A stretch of 41,168 nt of DNA from JADKFD01 sp050250665 (GTDB lineage Bacteria; Pseudomonadota; Gammaproteobacteria; Xanthomonadales; SZUA-5). Shown here piece by piece: positions 34,189 to 41,168 of the stretch. Positions within the stretch are counted from its first letter, which is position 1. Each line of letters opens with the position of its first letter. The stretch lies in assembly GCA_050250665.1 (NCBI GenBank), contig JBFWOF010000055.1, forward strand, positions 1 through 41,168, given 5' to 3'. The notes under the pieces were generated by a model that had not been told where the DNA came from, did not search any database, and saw nothing but the letters and a program-made list of their open reading frames with translations. The position numbers and the translations under genes are program-made.

Positions 34189-35534
34189 CAGTGATGCCCT
34201 CCGTTGTTTCCGGACAGACCGGCGACCACGCGCTCCATGCGCGCCGATCGCGAGCCCTTGACCAGGGCGGTCGTGCCTGGACGCCAGTCGGCGCGCAGGG
34301 TCTCGATCAAGGCTTCGATGCTGCTGTGATGACTGGCTTGCGGACCGTAGGCCTGCGCCGCGGCCTGCGCCAGCGCACCGCAGGTGTAGAGGCGCTCGAT
34401 GCCCTGATCGCGTGCCAGTCGACCGCATTCGGCATGCCAGCGCGGCGCTTCCGGTCCGAGCTCGGCCATGTCACCGAGAATCAGCCAGCGCGGCGGCGGC
34501 TCCAGCGCCAGCGTGCCGATCGCCGCCGCCAGCGAGCCCGGATTGGCGTTATAGCTGTCGTCGTACAGCACCCCACCCTGCAGCTGCAGCCGGCGCAAAC
34601 GGCCGGAGACGGCCTCGACCGTCGCCAGGGCTTCGGCAATATCAACGAGACTGGCGCCCACGGACTGCGCCAGCGCAGCAGCGGCCAGCGCATTCATGAC
34701 GTTGTGACGACCCGGCAGCGGCAATTCGATGGCGCAGCTGCCGGCCGGCATGCACAGCCGGAAACGCGACACCTGCCCGATCACCAGATTCTCGGCGCGG
34801 ACGGCGGCGGTCGCATCGATGGCGAATTCGACCCGCTGATGGGCGCCGGCCTGGCCGCGGAAATAGTCGGCATAGGCATCGTCGGCATTGATGATGGCAA
34901 TGCCCTCGGGACGCAGACCGCGGTAGATGCCGGCCTTGGCCTCGGCGACGCCGGTCAGCGATCCCAACCGCTCCAGATGGGCGGCGCCGACATTGGTCAC
35001 CAGCGCCGCATGCGGCGGCGCGATGGCCGCCAGCAGATCGATGTCACCGGGTTTGCCGCAGCCCATTTCGACCACGGCGTAGCGATGTTCAGCGCGCAGG
35101 CCAAGCAGCGTCAGCGGCACGCCGATCTCGTTGTTGTAGTTGCCGGGCGTCGCGTGGGTGGTTCCGGCGCGGGCCAGAATGGCCGCGGTCAGGGTCTTGG
35201 TCGTGGTCTTGCCGTTGCTGCCGGTCAGGGCCGCGACGGTCGGATTGATTCTGGCCAGCCAGGCGCTGGCGATGCGCTGCAGCGCGCTTTCGGCGTTGTC
35301 GACGACGATCTGCGGCAGGTCCACGCTCTGCTGGCGCTCCACCAGCGCCGCCGCCGCGACCCCACCCACAGCGGCGACATAGTCATGGCCATCCTGGCGC
35401 TCACCGCGCAGCGCCACGAACAAGCCGCCATGCGGCAGCTTGCGCGAATCCTGGCTGACGCCCTCGACCATGACATCGGCCCCGATCAGGCGGCCGCCGC
35501 ACCAGCTGGCAATGACGCTGGCGAGGGCCTTCAT
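34188..35534 (-). CDS. murF: UDP-MurNAc-tripeptide--D-Ala-D-Ala ligase
   Basis: Adds the D-Ala-D-Ala dipeptide to finish the cytoplasmic pentapeptide precursor. It is 448 aa with ATP-binding GSNGKTTT (105-112), GNYNNEIGVPLTLL, the central EMGCGKPGDI, and YDDSYNANPGS in the C-terminal domain. The start overlaps the murE stop as ATGA. Confidence 0.97.
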   Translation of the reverse strand: MKALASVIASWCGGRLIGADVMVEGVSQDSRKLPHGGLFVALRGERQDGHDYVAAVGGVAAAALVERQQSVDLPQIVVDNAESALQRIASAWLARINPTVAALTGSNGKTTTKTLTAAILARAGTTHATPGNYNNEIGVPLTLLGLRAEHRYAVVEMGCGKPGDIDLLAAIAPPHAALVTNVGAAHLERLGSLTGVAEAKAGIYRGLRPEGIAIINADDAYADYFRGQAGAHQRVEFAIDATAAVRAENLVIGQVSRFRLCMPAGSCAIELPLPGRHNVMNALAAAALAQSVGASLVDIAEALATVEAVSGRLRRLQLQGGVLYDDSYNANPGSLAAAIGTLALEPPPRWLILGDMAELGPEAPRWHAECGRLARDQGIERLYTCGALAQAAAQAYGPQASHHSSIEALIETLRADWRPGTTALVKGSRSARMERVVAGLSGNNGGHH

Positions 35535-37018
35535 GCCGCCCTCCGCAACAACAGCTCGGCAGCCACGGCGCGGTCATCGAAGGCCAGCACCCGGCCACCG
35601 ATTTCCTGATAGCTCTCGTGACCCTTGCCGGCGATCAGCACGATGTCACCTGCAACGGCATCGGCGATCGCTGTCTCGATGGCCTCACGGCGATTGCGCC
35701 GCTCGAGCACCGCCCGCGGGCGGGCGAAGCCGGCGCGGATATCGTCGAGGATGCGGTCGCCATCCTCGCCGCGCGGGTTGTCGTCGGTCACGTAGACACG
35801 ATCGGCACCGGCTTCGGCAGCGGCCGCCATCTGCGGACGCTTGCCGCGATCGCGCTCGCCGCCACAACCGAAAACGATGCTGAGACGCCGCGGCTGATGC
35901 TCCCGCAACGCCGCCAGAGCCTTGGCAATGGCGTCGGGGGTGTGGGCGTAGTCGACCACCACCAGCGGCTGCTCGCCGCCGCCGAGACGATTCATGCGCC
36001 CAGGCACCGGCTGCAGTTGCGCCAGCGCAGCCGCGATCACAGCCGGCTCGGCGCCGGCAGCCAGTAGGGCACCGCTGGCAGCGAGCACATTGTCGACGTT
36101 GAAGCGTCCCATCAGACCGACACGGACCGGGTAGTGCTGCTTGCCCATGCGCATCTGGAAATGCATGCCCTGATGATCCAGCTGCAGGTCCGCAGCACTG
36201 ATCGCGGCGGATTCGGCACCGCCCGCACTGTAGGTGTGGACAGCGACATCCGCCGCCAGTAGCGGCAACAACTTGAGTCCCCAGGGACAGTCCAGATTGA
36301 TCACCGCGGCACGCAGCTCAGGCCACTGGAACAGCTTGGCCTTGGCCTCGAAATAGGCCTGCATGCTGCCGTGGTAATCGAGATGATCCCGGCTCAGCTG
36401 GGTGTAGACCGCCACGTCGAAATGCAGCGCATCCACCCGGCCCTGATCGAGCGCGTGCGAGGACACTTCCATCGCCAGCCAGTCACAGCCCTGCTCGCAG
36501 CATTCGGCCACAAAGCGGTGAGTGCTGCAGACATCGGGCGTGGTCCGTGCCTGCGGTCGCAGCTGTCCCAGCGGACCAGCACCGAGCGTGCCCATCGTGG
36601 CCGGTCGATGGCCCAGCGCCTGGGCCGCCTGGGCGATGAATTGCACGGTGGAGGTCTTGCCGTTGGTGCCGGTGACACCGAAGATCTTCAGCGCCGTGCT
36701 GGCGGTGCCATAAACATCCGCCGCCAGCGCGCCGGCATGGGCGCGCAGCGCAGGAACCGCCACCACCGGCACACGGTAAGTCGTCGACATCTGCTCGGGC
36801 AGCGGGGTCTCGGCGACGATCGCCACCGCACCCTGGTCGATCGCGGCCTGGGCGTGGCGCAGGCCGTGATCGCTGCCGCCGCGCAAGGCCAGGAACACAT
36901 CGCCGGGGCGCAGCTCGCGGGTATCCAGCGCCACGCCGGAGATCGGCACCGAGGGCAAGGCCTGTTCCGCGCCCAGATTCTGATCCGCCAGCCAGCGATC
37001 GAGTGTCAGCATGCTCAT
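35531..37018 (-). CDS. murE: UDP-MurNAc-dipeptide--meso-diaminopimelate ligase
   Basis: Adds the third stem residue. It is 495 aa with GTNGKT (117-122), the conserved EVSSHAL and FNVDN motifs, and DNPR (413-416), the signature for meso-diaminopimelate rather than lysine, which fits a Gram-negative host. The first ATG overlaps the ftsI stop (ATGA); a second in-frame ATG six bases later is possible. Confidence 0.97.
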   Translation of the reverse strand: MSMLTLDRWLADQNLGAEQALPSVPISGVALDTRELRPGDVFLALRGGSDHGLRHAQAAIDQGAVAIVAETPLPEQMSTTYRVPVVAVPALRAHAGALAADVYGTASTALKIFGVTGTNGKTSTVQFIAQAAQALGHRPATMGTLGAGPLGQLRPQARTTPDVCSTHRFVAECCEQGCDWLAMEVSSHALDQGRVDALHFDVAVYTQLSRDHLDYHGSMQAYFEAKAKLFQWPELRAAVINLDCPWGLKLLPLLAADVAVHTYSAGGAESAAISAADLQLDHQGMHFQMRMGKQHYPVRVGLMGRFNVDNVLAASGALLAAGAEPAVIAAALAQLQPVPGRMNRLGGGEQPLVVVDYAHTPDAIAKALAALREHQPRRLSIVFGCGGERDRGKRPQMAAAAEAGADRVYVTDDNPRGEDGDRILDDIRAGFARPRAVLERRNRREAIETAIADAVAGDIVLIAGKGHESYQEIGGRVLAFDDRAVAAELLLRRAA

Positions 37019-38763
37019 GGCGGCGTCGGCTCCCCGACGGCCTCAGCCGCGGCTTCTTCTTCCTCTTCCCGGGTCTGCACCGTCTGCAGGAACTGATCGC
37101 TGTCCGGGGGAATGTCCATCAGGCGCAGAGCCCCGCTGATCACTCGCCCAAACACCGGCGCCGAGACCAGGCCGCCGTAGTAGGCGCCACCGGAAGGATC
37201 ATTGATGACGATGACGCAGACCAGGCGCGGCGCCGAGATCGGCGCGATTCCAGCGAACAAGGAGATGTAGCGCTTGTCCTGGTAGCCGCCGCCACCGGCC
37301 TTGCGCGAGGTACCGGTCTTGCCGCCGACCCGGTAATAGGGAATCGAGGCTGCACGGGCACCGCCATTGGGCCCGGTCACCGTTTCCAGCATGCCGAGGA
37401 TGGTCTCCGCCAACACCGGATCGATCACCGAAGCCTCCGGATTGGAGCCACCCTTGACGAAGGTCGGCGCACGCATGCGACCGCCATTGGCCAAGGCGTT
37501 GTAGGCAGTGGCCAGCTGCAGCGGCGTCACCGACAGGCCGTAGCCGTAGGACAACGCAGCCCGTTCGACATCGCGCCAACGCCGGACATCCGGAAGCACA
37601 CCCGGTGATTCGCCCGGGAAGCCAGATCCGGAAATCGAGCCGAAGCCAAAGCGCCGCAGCAGATCGTAATGCGCTTCGACGTCGATGGCACGAGCCAGCT
37701 TGATGGCCCCGACGTTGCTCGACTTGGTGATGATTCCGGTGACGTCCAGCGTGCCGAAGTTGCGCACGTCCTTGACCGTGTAATTGCCGATGTCAATGCG
37801 ACCCGGCGCAGTATCCACCAGGGTATGGGCATTGAACTTGCCGCTTTCCAGCGCCGCGGTCACCGTGAACGGCTTGATCGTCGAGCCCGGCTCGAAGACA
37901 TCGGTGACCGCCCGATTGCGCACCGTGCCGCCGCGCTGGCGATCGCGCTGATTGGGGTTGTAGCTGGGCTGGTTGACCATCGCCAGCACTTCGCCGGTGG
38001 GCACATCGAGTACCACCACCGAGCCGCTGGACGCGCCATTTTCGGCGATCGCGGCCTTGAGTTCGCGGTAGGCCAGATACTGGATCCGGCGATCGATGCT
38101 CAGCACCAGATCCTTGCCCGGCTGCGCGGCCTGAATCAGATCCACGTCCTCGACCCGATGCCCGCGGCGATCCTGCAGCACGCGCTTGGAGCCGGCCTTG
38201 CCGGTCAGCCAGTCCTCGAAAGCCAGTTCAAGACCTTCCTGACCATGATCGTCGATGTCGGTGAAACCGATGACGTGCGCCAGGGCCTCACCGGCCGGGT
38301 AGTAGCGACGGAATTCGCGTTGCACGTGCACGCCGGGAATGCCGAGATCATTGACCTCGGCCGCTTCATCGGGGCTGATGTGGCGCTTCAGATAGACGAA
38401 TTCCTTGTCCTGGCGCTGCACCAGACGCTGCATCAGCGGTTCTTCGCCGATGCCCAGGGCCTGCGCCAGTTCGGGAATCCGTTGCCGACCCTCTTCCAGC
38501 ACTTCGCTCGGTTCGGCCCACAGCGAGGCCACCGGCGTCGACACTGCCAGCGGCTCGCCATTGCGGTCGGTGATCATGCCGCGATAGGCCGGGATGGTGA
38601 CATTGCGCAGATGTCGCGCATCGCCCTGCCGCTGGTAGAAATCCTTGCCCAGCACCTGCACCGCCAAGGCCTTGCCGATCAGCCCGGTGGTGGCCAGCAC
38701 CAGCATCATGGCGATCACCTGCAGACGTAGACGATAGTTGGGCTGACGCGTGCGTGGCTTCAT
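37015..38763 (-). CDS. ftsI: Septal transpeptidase FtsI (PBP3)
   Basis: Class B penicillin-binding protein that cross-links septal peptidoglycan. It is 582 aa: short cytoplasmic end, one membrane segment (about 15-35), pedestal domain, and transpeptidase domain with Ser294-x-x-Lys297 (STIK), SSN (348-350) and KTGT (482-485). The C-terminus is acidic, with a run of glutamates (about 563-570) and a PTPP end. ATG 38763 overlaps the ftsL stop; a longer frame is not protein-like. Confidence 0.97.
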   Translation of the reverse strand: MKPRTRQPNYRLRLQVIAMMLVLATTGLIGKALAVQVLGKDFYQRQGDARHLRNVTIPAYRGMITDRNGEPLAVSTPVASLWAEPSEVLEEGRQRIPELAQALGIGEEPLMQRLVQRQDKEFVYLKRHISPDEAAEVNDLGIPGVHVQREFRRYYPAGEALAHVIGFTDIDDHGQEGLELAFEDWLTGKAGSKRVLQDRRGHRVEDVDLIQAAQPGKDLVLSIDRRIQYLAYRELKAAIAENGASSGSVVVLDVPTGEVLAMVNQPSYNPNQRDRQRGGTVRNRAVTDVFEPGSTIKPFTVTAALESGKFNAHTLVDTAPGRIDIGNYTVKDVRNFGTLDVTGIITKSSNVGAIKLARAIDVEAHYDLLRRFGFGSISGSGFPGESPGVLPDVRRWRDVERAALSYGYGLSVTPLQLATAYNALANGGRMRAPTFVKGGSNPEASVIDPVLAETILGMLETVTGPNGGARAASIPYYRVGGKTGTSRKAGGGGYQDKRYISLFAGIAPISAPRLVCVIVINDPSGGAYYGGLVSAPVFGRVISGALRLMDIPPDSDQFLQTVQTREEEEEAAAEAVGEPTPP

Positions 38764-39029
38764 GGTGCGATCACCACGATGTCCTGCGGCGCCGGAAAGG
38801 TCATGCCCAGATCGCGGGTGGCCACCTGCTCGATGCGATTGGCATCCGCCCAGGTCGATTGCTCCAGCTGCAGCTGACCCCATTCGATGTTCAGCTCGTC
38901 GCGCTCGGCATTGAGTCGTTCCAGCGCAAAAAACAGCGTGCGGTTCTCGTGACGGGCATAGACCAGCGCGATGGCGCTGCCGATCACGGCTGCCAGCATC
39001 AGACCGAAAATGATGCGCGAGGCCTTCAT
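38760..39029 (-). CDS. ftsL: Cell division protein FtsL
   Basis: Small bitopic divisome protein that acts with FtsB and FtsQ to activate FtsWI. In 89 aa it has a membrane segment (about 6-25) followed by a coiled-coil-like heptad region (about 28-65, NRTLFFALERLNAERDEL). It overlaps rsmH and ftsI by 4 bp on each side. Identity rests on size, topology and position, since FtsL sequence is poorly conserved. Confidence 0.93.
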   Translation of the reverse strand: MKASRIIFGLMLAAVIGSAIALVYARHENRTLFFALERLNAERDELNIEWGQLQLEQSTWADANRIEQVATRDLGMTFPAPQDIVVIAP

Positions 39030-39970
39030 CGCAGACGCTCGGCGACGCGCATCACCGCACTGCGGGCGCGTGGATTGATCGACAGCTCGGCATCATCGGC
39101 CCGCTGCTTGCCCAGATCGCGCAAGGTGCTCGGTGCCGCCTCGGTTGGCGGCAGGCGCCGCGAACCCTGCGGTGGCCGCGAGTGCTGCACGATGAACTGC
39201 TTGACCAACCGGTCTTCCAGCGAATGAAAACTGATCGCCACCAGCCGCCCCTCGGGCCCGAGCAAAAAATGCGCAGCTTCCATGCCGCGCTCAATAGCCC
39301 GTAGCTCAGAGTTGACGGCGATTCGGATCGCCTGGAATGCCCGGGTAGCCGGGTGTATGCCCTCGTGACTGCGTGGCAGCACGCTGGCGATGAATTCAGC
39401 CAGTTCCACGGTACGCGTGAACGGCTCGGCTTCGCGACGGATGACGATGGCCCGCGCCAGTCGCCGCGCGTGCTTTTCCTCGCCGTAGGTTTTCAGCACA
39501 TCGGCCAGTTCGGCCTCGGACACCCGGGCCAGCCACTGCGCCGCCGATTCGCCGCTGTCCGGATCCATGCGCATGTCCAGCGGTCCGTCGCGCATGAAAC
39601 TGAAACCGCGCTCGGCCTGATCCAGCTGCGGCGAGGACACGCCAAAATCGAACAGGATGCCGTCCAGGCTGGATTCGCCCAGATGGGCATCGATGTCGGC
39701 GAAGTTGCCGCGATGAATGCTGAAACGGGAGTCGGCCGCGGCCAGTTCCAGGCCCGCTGCCACCGCTTCCGGATCACGATCGAATCCCACCAGCCGTCCC
39801 TCCTGACCAAGCCGTGCCAATAGCGCCCGGCTATGCCCACCACGACCAAAGGTGGCGTCGAGATAGCGCCCAGCCGGTTTCACGTTCAGAGCCCGCAACG
39901 CGGCCTCCAGCATGACCGGACGATGGTCGGCGCTCGTCTGGGCCGCCGTTCCTGTGGCTTTCTGCGTCAT
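39026..39970 (-). CDS. rsmH: 16S rRNA m4C1402 methyltransferase RsmH (MraW)
   Basis: SAM-dependent enzyme that methylates N4 of C1402 in 16S rRNA. It is 314 aa with the SAM motif YLDATFGRGGHS (36-47), GFDRDPEA, FDFGVSSPQLD and the C-terminal SFHSLEDRLVK. The start ATG lies 12 bp after the mraZ stop, as usual at the head of the dcw cluster. Confidence 0.97.
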   Translation of the reverse strand: MTQKATGTAAQTSADHRPVMLEAALRALNVKPAGRYLDATFGRGGHSRALLARLGQEGRLVGFDRDPEAVAAGLELAAADSRFSIHRGNFADIDAHLGESSLDGILFDFGVSSPQLDQAERGFSFMRDGPLDMRMDPDSGESAAQWLARVSEAELADVLKTYGEEKHARRLARAIVIRREAEPFTRTVELAEFIASVLPRSHEGIHPATRAFQAIRIAVNSELRAIERGMEAAHFLLGPEGRLVAISFHSLEDRLVKQFIVQHSRPPQGSRRLPPTEAAPSTLRDLGKQRADDAELSINPRARSAVMRVAERLR

Positions 39971-39982
39971 CCGAGGTCTCCC

Positions 39983-40429
39983 CTAGAAGCGCAGTTGCCG
40001 CATATCGTCGCTGATATCCTTTTCGTCGATGGGGAGCTCCAGACGCGCGCGCTGCGCGGTTTCGCTCCACAACTCGAACTTGGCGCCGATTCCCAGCAGA
40101 ATTCCGTGTTTCTGCAGTGCCGCCACCTGCCGCGCCGTCTGCGGCAGCAGGATGCGGCCGTTGCCATCCAGTTCCACCTGCGCCGCGGCGCCCACCAGCT
40201 TGCGCTGCAGGTCGCGATGGGCGGCATTGAAGCTGGACAGCTGCATTACCTGATCGCGGGTGCGCTCCCATTCCGGCAAGGGAAACAACCACAAACACTC
40301 GCGCTCGAAGGGGTTGTAGGTGACCACCAAACGGCAGGCACAAAGAGCCGATAATTGCTCACGGTACGCCGTCGGGATGGCAAGCCGTCCCTTGTCGTCG
40401 ATCGCAACAGTCGATTCCCCGTAGAACAC
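39983..40429 (-). CDS. mraZ: Transcriptional regulator MraZ
   Basis: AbrB-fold DNA-binding protein that regulates the dcw operon and binds repeats in its own promoter. With a GTG start at 40429 it is 148 aa, the usual size, beginning VFYGESTVAIDDKGRLAIP. The two DxxxR motifs that define the family are at 11/12-15 (DDKGR) and 88-92 (DGNGR). GGGGGAG about 10 nt upstream is the ribosome-binding site. A longer frame to 40588 runs through the promoter and operator and is rejected. Confidence 0.94.
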   Translation of the reverse strand: MFYGESTVAIDDKGRLAIPTAYREQLSALCACRLVVTYNPFERECLWLFPLPEWERTRDQVMQLSSFNAAHRDLQRKLVGAAAQVELDGNGRILLPQTARQVAALQKHGILLGIGAKFELWSETAQRARLELPIDEKDISDDMRQLRF

Positions 40430-40432
40430 TGA

Positions 40433-40457
40433 CCCGCTCTCCCCCACAAAAACCCAC
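40433..40457 (-). promoter_or_regulatory. MraZ operator: three GTGGG-type repeats at 10-bp spacing
   Basis: On the minus strand GTGGG (40457-40453), GTGGG (40447-40443) and GCGGG (40437-40433) recur exactly every 10 bp, just upstream of the mraZ start. MraZ of E. coli and mollicutes is known to bind G-rich boxes at this spacing. The site overlaps the ribosome-binding region. Confidence 0.72.
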
Positions 40458-40475
40458 AATTCACCATGTATCACC

Positions 40476-40504
40476 ACTCTACGACTGGCACTACGTGGGG
40501 TCAA
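40476..40504 (-). promoter_or_regulatory. Predicted sigma-70 promoter of mraZ and the dcw cluster
   Basis: On the minus strand TTGACC (40504-40499) and TAGAGT (40481-40476) are separated by 17 bp. Initiation near 40470 would give a leader of about 40 nt that contains the MraZ repeats. Confidence 0.6.
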
Positions 40505-41060
40505 GGAAAAAGCTTTGCAGGACAAGGACTTAACAAAGTTTAGGTGATTTCGAGATAAGCGCCGTAAGTGCTTGAATTGCCGCAGCAAGTCGTGAAATCA
40601 CCGCGAATCCACGGGAACTTCGAGTTCGGACGAGGCGACGAACGGCAGGACCCATTCCGGGCGCGCAGCGGGCAAGAGATCGGCAGCAGGCCCTTGCAGG
40701 TCCAGAGTCGCCTGGACGCTTTTCCAGCAAGGCGTCAGGAGCGTCCAGACAAGTCTGGACCTGCGCCACTGGCCTTGGGGAGGGACGCGCGCCGATGCGG
40801 CCGCTGTTGTTTGGCAGCCAGCGAAAAGCAGCGAAGACGCGCGGACCCGATCAACAACCTCTCATGAAGGGAAACGTAAGTTATTGAATTTCCAGATTCC
40901 GGCAAGAGCCGGCTTTTGTAGCCCGAAGTGCGCGCAGCGCTCTCCGGGAGTTGATGCCAGAAAGCCCCGCTGAGCCGCTGCGCGGCACAACGGGCTACGC
41001 GCACCAGGCGGTCTCATGGCCCATAGGCCGTTTTGGGCCGAAATGCGTATTTCGCCCCAT
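40505..41060. other. Gene-free region upstream of mraZ
   Basis: No credible gene is seen. The region holds a 9-bp inverted pair GGTGATTTC/GAAATCACC (40543-40551, 40594-40602), the large dyad at 40696-40764, a short terminator-like hairpin on the plus strand (CCGGC/GCCGG at 40899-40912 followed by CTTTTG), a GTAGCCCG/CGGGCTAC pair (40918-40925, 40991-40998), and a GGGCCGAAAT/ATTTCGCCC near-palindrome (about 41035-41057). Confidence 0.5.
40696..40764. repeat. Nested dyad repeat upstream of mraZ
   Basis: The outer arms GCAGGTCCAGA (40696-40706) and TCTGGACCTGC (40754-40764) are perfect 11-mers. The inner arms CTGGACGCT (40712-40720) and AGCGTCCAG (40740-40748) are perfect 9-mers. The nesting suggests a dispersed palindromic element or a structured RNA of unknown strand. 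Confidence 0.7.
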
Positions 41061-41168
41061 CGTGACCGGTGATTTCGCTAAGGCGTGACCGGTCGTTTCG
41101 CTAAGGTGTGACCGCCAATTTCGGTAACTCGTGACCGATTTCCGGGCGTTTCCGAAATCATCGGTCAC
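41061..41168. mobile_element. 23-bp tandem repeats and dyad, probable insertion-sequence end (partial)
   Basis: CGTGACC begins at 41061, 41084 and 41130, with TGTGACC at 41107, so units recur at exactly 23 bp, sharing a TTTCGSTAA core in the first three. GTGACCGAT (41131-41139) and ATCGGTCAC (41160-41168) form an inverted pair at the window edge. Multiple internal repeats of this kind occur at the ends of IS21-family elements, where they bind transposase. No transposase is in view, so the family is a guess. Confidence 0.5.

Noticed and set aside
40430..40588. Longer MraZ starting upstream at 40588
   Set aside because: It would translate the promoter and the GTGGG operator. The GTG at 40429 gives the family N-terminus and has a good ribosome-binding site.
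40735..41004. Small minus-strand frame of 89 codons upstream of mraZ
   Set aside because: It runs through the dyad repeats and a GTAGCCCG repeat pair, has no ribosome-binding site, and its translation is unlike a protein.
40505..41060. RNase P RNA gene (rnpB) upstream of mraZ
   Set aside because: Expected from synteny in relatives, but the conserved GGAAAGTCCGGGC-type core and the closing helix are not present on either strand.

Overview
The window is GC-rich chromosomal DNA from a Gram-negative gammaproteobacterium, most likely of the order Lysobacterales (Xanthomonadales). Pointers are the complete dcw (division and cell wall) cluster running into lpxC and secA, a MurE with the meso-diaminopimelate signature, pilB-pilC-pilD-coaE, olefin-type oleC/oleD genes, an ECF43-like sigma factor paired with a Ser/Thr kinase, G-rich heptamer repeats, GTAGGAGCG-type REP elements, and a small RNA built like the Xanthomonas sRNA sX13. 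The assignment rests on gene content read by eye.

Layout. 1-3645 (+): a heptamer array, then korA and korB for a two-subunit 2-oxoacid:ferredoxin oxidoreductase, separated by a repeat-filled gap. 3784-7943: a secreted protein of unknown function and a membrane Ser/Thr kinase (-), facing an ECF sigma factor (+). 8035-12706 (-): oleD, oleC and a Wzy/O-antigen-ligase-like membrane protein. 12771-12900 (-): the predicted sRNA. 13444-17912 (+): pilB, pilC, pilD, coaE. 17934-24836: a Nudix/ThiE-like fusion, secA, a small membrane methyltransferase homologue, an M23 peptidase and lpxC (-), with a DciA-like gene (+) in between. 25133-40429 (-): the dcw cluster, transcribed mraZ-rsmH-ftsL-ftsI-murE-murF-mraY-ftsW-murG-murC-ddl-ftsQ-ftsA-ftsZ. 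Start and stop codons overlap at every junction from rsmH to ftsQ. murD is absent between mraY and ftsW. 40430-41168: the mraZ control region, dyad repeats, and a 23-bp-periodic repeat block that looks like an insertion-sequence end.

How the genes work together. The dcw genes make lipid II (MurE, MurF, MraY, MurG, MurC, Ddl) and the division machinery that uses it (FtsL, FtsI, FtsW, FtsQ, FtsA, FtsZ). LpxC commits precursor to lipid A, the M23 protein probably trims or regulates peptidoglycan, and SecA drives export. MraZ, with a three-repeat operator upstream, is the likely regulator at the head. The pil genes encode type IV pilus assembly parts, but no pilin gene is in view.

Most notable. 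(1) In both operonic gaps korA-korB and oleC-oleD, a G-rich heptad block follows the upstream stop and a complementary C-rich block sits 3-5 nt before the next start codon, with REP palindromes between; the downstream genes have no visible Shine-Dalgarno. A third arm pair precedes korA. (2) The minus-strand sRNA has three hairpins with C-rich loops, one complementary to the mraZ ribosome-binding region. (3) The sigma/kinase pair carries a threonine where phosphorylation could control sigma activity, and a secreted protein gene overlaps the kinase gene.
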